DNA from: Volutella citrinella
Taxonomy: Eukaryota > Ascomycota > Sordariomycetes > Hypocreales > Nectriaceae
DNA length: 64,000 bases
Direction: 5' to 3'
Assembly (NCBI GenBank): GCA_034401135.1
Contig: JAWZSP010000002.1
Coordinates: 186,001 to 250,000 of the forward strand
Shown: positions 52,502-62,453 of the stretch, one piece after another
Layout: the number at the start of each line of letters is the position of its first letter
Position numbering within the stretch: the first letter of the stretch is position 1
Notes under the pieces: generated by a model
Databases searched by the model: none
Told to the model about the DNA's origin: nothing
What the model saw: only the letters and a program-made list of their open reading frames with translations
Made by a program: the position numbers and the translations under genes

Positions 52502-53857
52502 ATGAAGCTGGTGAGCATCGAATCTCGCAAAATCAGAAATGTTGCCGCTGCTCAGCTGCCGCCGTACGCATTTCTGTCCCATTCGTGGGTTTTTGATCCA
52601 AACTTCGGACCGAGAGCTGAGGCGGATAGTCGGGTGGAATCTGCATTCAAGATTTGCAGGGAAATGGGCATCAAATTCATCTGGATTGATTTCTTGTGCA
52701 TCGATCGAAAATCGTCTGCTGACTTGGCTGAAGGCGTTGTCGGGGCCGGGAGGATGATTCGCGGCGCCCAAGTCTGTCTTGCATACCTGCACGATTTGCC
52801 AGTCGGGACCCCAATTGATGACTATTCAACATGGTCCAAGTGTCGCTACTGGAAGCGAGCTTGGAACCTACAGGAGCTGATTCTTTCACCTATGGTCCAG
52901 TTGTTCGACAAGGAGTGGAATCCATGCGGCACCAAGTCGTCCTCTCCCGTCGCGCACCTGATTTCTCAAATCACGAGTGTCCCCCAGGCCGTACTACTCG
53001 AACCTAGCAAATTGCTTACTGTATCACTCGCCGTTCGTTTTTCCTGGTTTGCTGGTACCAGAGCCAGTTGCGAAGAAGACGTTGCTTACGCTCTGTCGGC
53101 TGTCACCGGAGTCAGCCTGATACCGCGATATGGTGAAGGGGCCAAGCCATCATTCATGCGCCTATGCGAAGAAATACTGCATGATACTCGAGATGGATCA
53201 TTGTTGGCTTGGCAGAGCAACGACTCGAAGGAGCAGGTGTCAGGCCTGCTGCCCCAGTCACCCGCACAGTTTGGACGCTTTCTCGGCGAAGAATTCTATA
53301 CACCATGGGAATTTGACGGCAAGATTCGGTTCAGCAGTCGGGGACTCCAGATTCAGGCTTGCGTTTGCCAGACAGAATCGGGAGCCCTTCTCGAAATCGG
53401 ACGTGAGTCAAGATCAGGGGGGGGCAGGGCAATCATGATCCAGAAAGACAGCAACGGCCTCTGGGCCCGCATCAACCCATCTTGCCTTTACCTTGCACCT
53501 CAAGAATCGTCGTTTTACGAGACTCTGAACTGCCTTCGATGCGTTGAATCAACTTCTGTGTCAATTCCTCGTGGTCAAAACTATCGACCAAACGCTGCTT
53601 ATGCTCACAGTCCTCCAATAGTTTTTGCCAACACCGCCGAACTCTCGGGTTCCAGAGGCTCGAGCAACGAGGAATCCTCCCAGAACCATGACAGTAATAA
53701 TTTTGGTTTTACGAATGCCGTAATCAACCAGTCATCTGCATTTCCTGAATGCAGTGCTTCCTCTCCTGGTCTGACAAGCCAGGATCGTTCTCGGGAGCAG
53801 GTGCGTATCCTGGACAGCAATGGGAGTCCCGACAGAATCATTTCAATGCCGAGCTAA
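52502..53857 (+). CDS. HET-domain protein, 451 aa
   Basis: Heterokaryon-incompatibility (HET) domain protein of the type implicated in non-self recognition and cell death in fungi. The domain starts at once: YAFLSHSWVFDPNFG, ICREMGIKFIWIDFLCIDRK, AGRMIRGAQVCLAYLHDLP, and CRYWKRAWNLQELILSP where many members have S-x-WF-x-RGW-LQEL. The typical second part is present (RFSWFAGTRASCEEDVAYAL, IPRYGEGAKPSFMRLCEEIL). The C-terminal ~170 residues are Ser-rich. The stop at 53855 is followed by a further open stretch in the same frame. A possible intron from GTGCGT (about 53801) to CTAACCAG (53861) would instead replace the last 19 residues by a short tail. No NACHT or repeat domain is attached. Confidence 0.88.
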   Translation: MKLVSIESRKIRNVAAAQLPPYAFLSHSWVFDPNFGPRAEADSRVESAFKICREMGIKFIWIDFLCIDRKSSADLAEGVVGAGRMIRGAQVCLAYLHDLPVGTPIDDYSTWSKCRYWKRAWNLQELILSPMVQLFDKEWNPCGTKSSSPVAHLISQITSVPQAVLLEPSKLLTVSLAVRFSWFAGTRASCEEDVAYALSAVTGVSLIPRYGEGAKPSFMRLCEEILHDTRDGSLLAWQSNDSKEQVSGLLPQSPAQFGRFLGEEFYTPWEFDGKIRFSSRGLQIQACVCQTESGALLEIGRESRSGGGRAIMIQKDSNGLWARINPSCLYLAPQESSFYETLNCLRCVESTSVSIPRGQNYRPNAAYAHSPPIVFANTAELSGSRGSSNEESSQNHDSNNFGFTNAVINQSSAFPECSASSPGLTSQDRSREQVRILDSNGSPDRIISMPS

Positions 53858-53999
53858 CCAGATGATAAGACTTTAACTCCCGAGCTAGAAACTACAATGT
53901 CGACTGACGATCAATCGTCGCTCTCGGATGATTATTGGGAGATCGATAGTCAAGTTGGCTGGGATGATGAACATAAACTCGCCATACACTCGCGCTAGC
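53858..53999 (+). other. In-frame continuation after the HET stop codon
   Basis: Directly after the TAA, 46 codons stay open in the same frame. They read as an acidic, Ser-rich peptide (PDDKTLTPELETT, STDDQSSLSDDYWEIDSQ), similar in style to the C-terminus before it. Then TAG follows. It may be a former C-terminus cut off by a nonsense change, or 3' untranslated sequence. Confidence 0.45.
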
Positions 54000-54621
54000 C
54001 TGACCCAGAGGCGATAAACAATCGGCCATCAAGCCCTCAAGGATTTTCTTAGAAATTGTGAGGCCTGGAAGTGTAAAATGGGCGGTCGGTGCTCAAGGAC
54101 AGAAAAGTTGTTCGCACGAAAGCGGAAGAAGCGCCGTAACAAAAGTGTCAAGCCTATAAGAAGCTCAATGGAGTGTGCGCCTGGAAGGGTCTTGGAATCA
54201 AGGAGAATTGGCCAGCGGGTCAAGACTGGAGAATTCAGTCTGCATAGGGAATACAATAGACGTAGGAAGCAATTCTTTTTACATTATGAGAGGACCGATG
54301 CACTGTTAGACGCTAGATCAGATCTAGGGACATCCCCCCGACCAGCGAGGCAGAACGACTGGCATTAACATACACCTTGTGGCCCAAGCTTGGACAAGGA
54401 CGTGAGCAGAGCTGGCTGTACTACGTTCTAAGACTAACCGGCAGCTTCATGGGAGGAAAGCTCTTTGGATGTGGGCGTTCATATCTATGCGACGAGCCGC
54501 CCCTACGATGAGGGGATCATACACCCACAAGTGATTGACGGAAAGTCGCAAACATAAAAATTGACACAGGTTGGATTATACTATGCAACTTGCTGCCACC
54601 AGCCATATAAACGGGGATAGA

Positions 54622-56509
54622 CTAAAAACATTTTCCTCCCTGATTGCCATGCACAACATATCGCTCATCCCGGAGGCCAGATGCCGCCCTAGGATCCATA
54701 AGGAAACGTTCATCCAGACAGGCGTCGACGTCTTGAACTTGACCAAAGCCCATAAAGGGATCTTGGAAGCTAGTCAAAGGTTGACCATCTTCAACAGCCG
54801 AGTTGCTAACCCAGGAATCGGGCATCGGCAGCTGGGAGATGGCTGGAACTGGAAGGTAGTTCCAGGTGAAGTCCCATTGTTCTGGCACTGAGCCCGGGTC
54901 CCTGGAGTCCAGTGGTATTCTGGATTCCGAAGGTGCTGGATCCATGTTAGGCCATGTCCCAGCAAAAGATCCGACGATGTTGTCACTCGACGTACGTTGC
55001 GACGTCATCGCGAGTCCTTCATTAGTCCCTGGTCTTGTGAAGGAGAGGTCGCCGTGTGGCTCCAGCTGCTGCGAGCCACTGGTAAGTATTGGGTCTCGGA
55101 AATGAGGGCTTATCTCAGGCAGCCGCCTGCATACACGTGGAGCAGTACGAGCGATCCGTGGAATGTCCAAGACTTCCGCCGTCAGGTCATTCTCCAGGGC
55201 TGCTCTGCGTTGATCGTCCTGGTTGATGCCATGGGCGTCCAGTATGGGGCCGAACCTCTGCACAGTCCGAGACAACGTGCCGTCGAGAGTAGTGAGGAAC
55301 TCACCCCTCAAATTTGCGTCAACGTACTGCGACGGAGGAGCATCATGGCCTGGGAAAGCTTTCTCCCACAAGTGATTCCACTGCTGCGCATCCGTCAACC
55401 CTTTGACTGGCCAGTCCAATTCTTTGAACTCCTCAGGCGTCAGGGCATCTGGCAGTTGCCTCGTCATGCAGCTTTGTGCGTCTTGGTGTGATTTCAGGGC
55501 ATCTTCTTTGTCAAACCGACAGTAGCATCGTCGGCAGTAGTGTTGCCAGTGCCCATTGCCTAGCTGGTGGATACGCCTAATGTGCTGCCTTACGTCGGTG
55601 GCCTTTCTGGATCTATAGGCAGAGCACCGGCTGTAGTGCCAAGGGTCCATCTTATAAAATGGGCAAGCAAAGTATTTACACCGGGCTTGTGTGCCACCTT
55701 CGTCGTGTTCCGCTGGAGGCGGATCCCCATCATCGTCGGCACCATCCGCATTCTCGTCGTCGTTGCTCGGCTCGCCAATGTCGTTGCCATCGGGGGCGGT
55801 CGACGCCTTGCGTTTCGTCGTGTCCCTTTTACCAGATCCCGTGTTGCTTGTCTTCTGCTTTTTGGACTTCGTTCCCTCGCCACGGGCATTGTGTCCTTGA
55901 GGCAAGTGGGCGGCTATCTGCGCAGAGGCGCTGACCAGCCGGTCGACATAGCGAAAGACTCGGGGGTGAAAGAAGGTATTCGCGCTTTCTTTGCCTCGAG
56001 GCAAAACGGACTTGTGGCTGTCGGACAGGAAGCGGGCGACGAGAGAGATGGCTTTGACGTCGTACGGGAATACTATCGGCGATGAGCAGGCGAATGGCCA
56101 TGGGTCATCGTCCTCTGGTGGCTTTTCAACCGGGTAGCTGTATGCATTTCGGATCGGGAGATCTAGATGGAATGCAAGTTAGCTTCTGCGTGGCACTGAA
56201 GTCGGACTCTTTTGGGCCTTCACTCGTGCTGTGGCCTTTGGCGGCTTTGATGGGCGGAGGGGGAGCAGCCAAGAGGGAAGACTCTTGCTCGTTGCGATCG
56301 CAGCCGAGCCCCAAGTCAGCCCCCAAGTTCTCAAATGGGATACAGTTGTGGCGTCGAGAGTCTCGGCTTAGCGGAATCTCGACTGGCCAAGTTCCCGAGC
56401 CTCGTGGGAGTTCAGCTGCGACCATGGCTGCAGCCGAGTCCATGACCACCCCACCTTTCACCGCTTTCATCATTGTGCACAAAAGAAATGGTGGAAGATG
56501 CTGGTGCAT
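54622..56509 (-). CDS. C2H2-like zinc-finger protein, about 608 aa
   Basis: Exons 56509-56224 and 56162-54622; the 61-bp intron has a GCTAAC branch site and CTAG acceptor. The second exon alone has no usable ATG, so the join to MHQHLPPFLL... (or the Met at residue 13 or 14) is needed. The zinc-binding part near residue 270 is FACPFYKMDPWHYSRCS, ATDVRQHIRRIHQL, HYCRRCYCRFDKEDALKSH, as in a widespread fungal family with paired atypical C2H2 fingers. A Lys/Arg-rich linker (KSKKQKTSNTGSGKRDTTKR) could be a nuclear signal, and an acidic stretch follows. After the fingers comes DAQQWNHLWEKAFPGHDAPP. It is a divergent paralogue of the gene at 57771. A regulatory role is inferred. Confidence 0.8.
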
Positions 56510-57770
56510 CAGTAGCGTATATCCACGCTAGGCAGTTGTGCACCTTGCTCGTGCCCGGGGGGCTTGTCTGAATGCCCCCAAAGTTAGTTAACCCTTGAAG
56601 GTGGCGGTTGAGGAAAGGCTCGAAGAAAGACTCGGAGGCGAAGCAACAGATCCGATCTGGCAGAGGTCGACCAGACTGGAGAATTTGCGTGAAACTCCTC
56701 ACTGTTGAGAGGGTGGGTATTTAATACCTTGGTATGTTTGTCAACATCTGTGAGCGTGAGGCTGCGGTAATGGCCTCACGCCACTGCCGTTGGCCATTCA
56801 AATGTGCAACACTCTACCATGCATCCATCTCATAGCAATCGATGGCTCTTCAGGCCGCAAGGCTACGTGTTCCCGACTACTGGGATGAGGCGGGATCTCC
56901 ATATCCCATCCGTTGGTGCACCACTCAACAAGTCATCAAACCCCGCCACAGGGTTCATTCACGTAGCACATACAAAACCGACAATCGTTCGCCATTCCGA
57001 CCACGGCTACAAACATCCCACCTTGGATATGGGCAGCAAGCTCTCCCGTTAGGCATAGCCACAGCCAATGGTACGCCTCATCTTGCCGCCCGACCTCGGC
57101 AAGAGGGTGGCATCCGATATGGCCTCACTGGCTGAGGAAGTCCTAGAATTGGGAGGCCTTACAGCTGGAGCCTGGCAGTAGCAATGAGCGTGCACCTCAT
57201 CCGTCCTCACAACGACTGCAAAAAGAATTCTTGGGATGCAAGAAGCCGCGGGTTGTGACAACGACTGAGGCCTTTAAGCCTAACAGACGGACAGTCCCCG
57301 CACCTCGTATGGCTGCGGGCGCAGTGTAGCCCAAGGTTGACTGACTGTGTCTCTTGTGCGTACACGTGCTGTGCAAGAGGCATGTGCCCAAGGCCCACAA
57401 CCAACCTCTACCAACCAACCTCTACCCGCGGCACGCACACCAACCAGCGGCCACATCACCACGGCAGGTCAGCATAACGACAGCAGCCCCGCGCCAACGC
57501 CCTACCAGCCTCCTCAGGTTTTTACAAATGTTACGGTTCAACTACGGATGAGGCCTGCATAGTAGCCCAACCTGCCTCAGCCGAATGGGAATGGCCTACG
57601 TATGTCCCCCGCTCCCCACTCCCCCTCGGCAGATCATTGGCACCCCGTATGCGATTGAATGATATGTGTGTCAGTTTCAGCCATTAAACGTTGCAGAGCC
57701 GCCCGCTGTCCTTCGGCTCTTGAGGCCCAACCTATGATATTAGTGCAGCACAGAACACGCAACGCAGATC
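56510..57770. other. Region between head-to-head zinc-finger paralogues
   Basis: 1.26 kb with only short, domain-free frames, presumably promoters of both genes. Runs such as CCAACCTCTACC near 57405 are imperfectly duplicated. Confidence 0.45.
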
Positions 57771-59100
57771 ATGCCAACGAAATCCTCGCCGCCCGGTCGA
57801 GGTGAAGGAAGGAAAAACATGCGCCGCCATTTGAGGAACAATCGTGACCAGCGGCAAACAGCCGCTCCAACTCACCACCGGCTCAGGTCGCTGAAAACCA
57901 GTCGCGGAGGCTCTGCGATTGAAGGCATGGCCGTCGAGTGTCAGCCCATCCCCCCATCTCGCACTGGACCAACAAGCCGGCAACCACAGCAGGCATCAAA
58001 CAAGAGTATCGGTAGGTCCAAGAGCCCACCCAAGCACTCACTCGTGGCACAGACTTAACTGTAGTATACGAACAATAGCCTATATAGAACCACTACGCAC
58101 CTGCAAGAGTTCCATGCACGCATGTCATAGTCATGCCTCCGAGTCCAACTTGGCTCAGACGCGGCAACACAGGGAGAGCAGAGAGAAGAGCTATACATTT
58201 GCTTGTCCTTTCTTTCGCATGGACCCTGTCCGGCACCGCGAGTGCATAAAATTAAATTTGAGTCGTATTCGAGATGTCAGACAGCACATTATACGCCGCC
58301 ACATCCACGACGGACTCGATCAACTCTACTGTCCACACTGCTGCCAGCGTTTCGCATCTGTAGCAGAACGGGACGAGCACACTCAACTGCATGGCCACTT
58401 GCTGGGAACACGAGATGTGGATGTTGTCAAGGCAGACGTGAGGCTTCGGTTGACTCCGCAAGCAACACGCAACGCGTCCGACCTTGAGCAGTGGCAAGAC
58501 ATCTGGACGGCCTTATTCCCCGGTAAGCCGTGTCCTGGAAGGCCGTCTCCTGGTGAAGCGTATTTGGGAACCTTTATAGACGAGGCCATCATGATGATTC
58601 GAGACATTTGCGAGCAGCAGCCGGAAAGGTTCCTGACCTCGGCAAACGAGAACACTTCCAGTCCGGCCAGCGATGATTCGGCTGCTTCCGCCAGCTTTTT
58701 CCTAGTCATGAACAGGGTTCAGGCGCACTTCAGGCGCAGAGCCCAAGAGAATGGCCTCTCTGCCCCATCCGGCGGTAATCATACTAACATCGAAAACGTT
58801 GGTGTCTCCGCAGTTAAGGACCCTTCCCCTCTTCCCGGAATCCCTGATGTGCTCGCAGGCGAGCCTGAGCCAGCGGTTTACTTTGACCCGGGACTTCTCT
58901 GGACGGATGCCACCATGACTGAATCCTTTGAATTTCCTCCGGATCCATCCTTTAACGGCCTGGAACACGGAAACCAACCAGGTGACTATGGCACGGTTCC
59001 CTTTGAGTCCTTTGGCAATGGCATTGGGAGCCACATCGGGAGCTGGAGTGATCTCCAGGAGCCCATGCCGTACTTTGGAGCTCCTTCACGGTTCTTTTAG
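57771..59100 (+). CDS. C2H2-like zinc-finger protein, paralogue of 54622-56509
   Basis: Best model: exons 57771-58011 and 58079-59100, about 420 aa; the minimum is the ATG at 58114 (328 aa), because the fingers lie downstream of it. The 67-bp intron is less certain than others here. Zinc-binding elements: YTFACPFFRMDPVRHREC, RIRDVRQHIIRRHIHDG, LYCPHCCQRFASVAERDEH, matching those of the gene at 54622 position by position. Both also share the following block, here LEQWQDIWTALFPGKPCPG. The C-terminus is acidic and Pro/Ser-rich with aromatic residues, resembling an activation domain. A nuclear regulatory function is inferred. Confidence 0.75.
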
Positions 59101-59670
59101 ATATTTCCAGGAAAGATTGCTGTCCTGGTATTTTCCCTTTCTATGCGAAACGAGCAACGGAACTTTCGCACGCACTGCCACGGATACGAGCCACGGAGCC
59201 AGGAACCACGAAGACGAGCCACGGAGCCAGGAGCCACGGACCCAGGAGCCACGGACCCAGGAGCCATGGACCCAGGAACGCCGGAGCAATCGACGGTTTA
59301 CGCCAAGGATTCACTCACTCCCCTTCCCCAAGGTTCATTGCCATTGGTTTACAGTCCTCTCCATTTCAGGTCTCTCGCTCGCCTCTCCGAGGCTCTTGCG
59401 GCTGAATGGAGGGTTTGGCCGGCATTGCCATCATTCTAACAGCACCCATTTCATCTACTTTCCCAGGCATACTTTCAATTCTTTCCCGGTCTATCTATTT
59501 TGAAGCTCTATCAGTTCACCCGCATCCCCAGGATTCTTTTTATGGCTCTTTGTAAATGAAGGAGATACTCGCCAATATTTGCTGCCCATCCACCATATTC
59601 TGGTGGGCTATTTTTCTTGCACCGATTGTTTTATTGCTTAAAAAAATTCGATGGAGGGGTTTCTAGTTCT
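59101..59670. other. Intergenic, convergent 3' ends
   Basis: Holds the 15-bp tandem repeat listed separately, then T-rich sequence. A frame through the repeat gives Pro/Gly/Glu-rich peptide but has no other support. Confidence 0.5.
59188..59275. repeat. 15-bp tandem repeat, six units
   Basis: Units of GAGCCACGGACCCAG or GAGCCACGGAGCCAG, with one 13-bp degenerate unit (59203-59215) in second place. The last four units (59216-59275) are almost identical, which indicates recent expansion. It lies about 90 bp past the zinc-finger stop codon. A unit length divisible by three keeps frames open but does not show coding. Confidence 0.9.
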
Positions 59671-61209
59671 TTAATCCTTTCTCTTGCATTGGAGGTTGGC
59701 CTTTCTCATACCTGCATCCCTGCAGGCAATTTCAAGAGGCTTGTTCCACTGATCGCGGGTCTTCTTCTTCTTGCCCAGCACCCAGTCCGGGAAGGTGTCC
59801 TTGTTTGCGGCCTTGTTGATAGGCTCAAAGGGCCCCTCCATTCTCCCCTGTGTCCCATAAGCAATTCCGAATACGCAGTCGGGATACCGCTTGCCGGAAT
59901 TGACTGAGAACTTTGTAAAGTCGCGCTTGCTCATGTCCTTGTTATTGCACTCGCGAACATTGTCCGCCAGATCTTTGATCGAAATGCCTCGGCTCTTCAG
60001 GCCCTTCATTGTCTTTTCGGCGGCGTCCTTGCTGTTCTTATCGCCCTTGGGCTTGTAGATGAGGAAATAACAGCCCTTGGCCTGCATGTCTCCGGATCCC
60101 CGCTCAAGCCATACTGCATTTCCCTCCTTCTTGCAATCCTCTTCCTGGACAATCGCACGAACGCTGAAGATCATGTATTGCAGAGAGGCTAGATAGTTGC
60201 CAATCATGGCAGCCTTGAAGTCTTCGAGCCCCCGCTTCATGGCTGCTTGGAAGTCGGACTCTCGGGGGGGCTTCATGAGGTCGCCGCTGTTCATAAGATT
60301 CATGAGGAATGGCTTGTTGTGATCATAGGGATAGCCGGACTTCCTCATGGAGGCGATGACATCGGTGATGATGGTGGTGTCCCCCTCGCCCCACAGCGCC
60401 GCTGTCAAGTCTTGCAGCTTCTTGTTGACGTCTTGAAACAAGTCCGTTACCTTCTTATGGCAAATTGACTCTAGTTTGGCGTAGTCTGGTTCCCCGCCGA
60501 TCTGGTGATTGTTGCCAACTAACTGAAAGATGGAGCCGATGAGGGCAAATATTTCGCCAGCCTTGCCAGGAACGATAAGCTTGGTAATGGAGTTTCCAAT
60601 CGAGGCACCGGCAGCCAGGTTCCTGAAAAGCTTCTGGAAAGCATTGAGATCAGGCATGGGCAGTGTAAAGTCTTCGGTCAGTTGCCCATTTTCGCCAAAA
60701 TTGACCAGGGTTTCGTCGACAAGCTTGGCTTTGGCAGTCTTGAGCTGGGCGTGAACGTTGCTTGCCATGTTTCGAACGAAATAGTCTGCTGGGAGTCAGC
60801 ATCTATCTTGGCGTGACGGTAGAAACCGACTTACACTGCTTGTTCTTCCAGTTTTGACATTGATCGGATGGATTTCCGCAAGCATTACTCTCCAGGTCGG
60901 CACAGTTGACGTTGGACACACCACCCTTTTTGACGTAGTACTTCTCGTCCATCTTCTTGAGCCATTTTTCTAGTCACGCCTTGTTAATAATCCGTATTTC
61001 AGAGGCAAAAGCCCCATCTTCAGGTACAACTTACTCCTTCCATTCTCTAGGAACCAGTCATTGACCAGTTTCTCGGCTCCAGTGTTGGTCCAACCGGCCG
61101 GGGACAGTGCGCTGATCTTGCATACATTGGGCGGGTCTGTCGCCGGCAGGGCATTGGTGATGCTGGACATGGCAAGCATGCCAATCACCAGACTTGAGAA
61201 GGTCTGCAT
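59671..61209 (-). CDS. Secreted protein of unknown family, 474 aa
   Basis: Exons 61209-61035, 60969-60835, 60785-59671 with introns of 65 and 49 bp. The signal peptide MQTFSSLVIGMLAMSSITNA is followed by ATDPPNVCKISALSPAGW. The middle exon adds WLKKMDEKYYVKKGGVSN and a Cys cluster (NCADLESNACGNPSDQC), and the second join gives NWKNKQYYFVRNMASNVHAQ. The large last exon is mostly helical and Lys-rich (ITKLIVPGKAGEIFALIGSI, LQDVNKKLQDL-like text), ending with a Cys-containing basic tail (IACRDAGMRKANLQCKRKD). No catalytic motif is seen. I recall comparable fungal secreted orphans but no named family. It could be extracellular or vacuolar. Confidence 0.8.
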
Positions 61210-62453
61210 TGTGCAAGAGTGGTAAAGGAAGTCTGATATTTCGACAGTTGATGATGCAACTAGATCTTCCGTGTCTGATTGAGAGCTGTCCAGCTACACG
61301 AGATCTATTTATTCCCTTTGCGTGGATGGATGATGCTCACAAATATTTGGAGACCTCAAAAGATGTCGAAATAGACAGAAGGATCCAACGCGCTCACCGG
61401 ACACTTCCTTTTCCGCTACCTATCGCGTGCTTCACACTGAATACCCTGTCCACTTGGGTGTGCGTGAGTGAGTCCATGGGGAGGAGCACCTGATCAAAGG
61501 ATCAATCAGGATGAGATGCGTTTTGCAAGTCAGGATGACAGAGGCTTAGACCTTGGATGTGGGGCAGTCAACGCGCCTCGCTTTGCTACTCGCAGACGAG
61601 GGTAGGTGTTCCAGAAGGCGGAGTCGTCGGTAACAACCAGCCCCCTGGCTCTCTGAGATTACCTTGGCATGTCACTGCCCCCAACCCGGTTTTGTAGCGT
61701 GATTCCCATACGAAGTCTCCATCAGTACCAAATATGATGCAATGAATCGGTGTTAGCGGTAAATAGATCGGCCTATGGTACAAAGGAGCAGGTTGCATCT
61801 GTTTTGTGGACCTTAATTATCGGAGTCCCTGCAAGTTCAGCCTATTGATTTGGAGAATAGACAGCGATCACCGGAGTAAAATGGAATATTATGCTTGGCT
61901 CGGTGCCCGTTTTAGCATTCCTATCCCAGGAAGTCTATGAATCTCGCCTGTGCTGGCACTGTTCATTTGTTGTGTGACATGATGTCGAGTGTCGACAAGG
62001 AGGCGCATGGCACAGGGCGGGTAGTCCTCGCTTTGGTGGTTGGACTCTCGTGACCACACCGAATAACTGATTTTGCGCTATTTTTAGACCTTTCCAGCGT
62101 GGATGGGGATTAATTTCCAACATAACCGTGCCGAAAACTCAAGCAATACGACGGTGGAGGCTTTTGGCCGTTCCCACTGGTACACATAATACCGTTTATC
62201 CATCTGTACTGGCCCCAGCGGCATTTAGGTCATTCATGAGTGCGCATAGAATCCAGAATTATGTTCTTTTGAGGCTCAGTATGCGCAGTAGCCAACAGGG
62301 ATACACCGTTGGTTGGTTGTTGGTCGACATGAAACGAGGTGCTTCCTGTAGTGGCTGTGCACTTGCCTCCTCCAGATCCTCTGCCCTGCCCGAGTCATTT
62401 TGGTCTTTTCTGAGTTGGCTCGACGCTTGCTTTGCCTCGATTTACAATCCGCT
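61210..62453. other. Intergenic, no gene recognised
   Basis: 1.2 kb with short frames on both strands, none with a domain. It includes the promoter of the secreted protein and the 3' flank of the last regulator. Confidence 0.5.
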
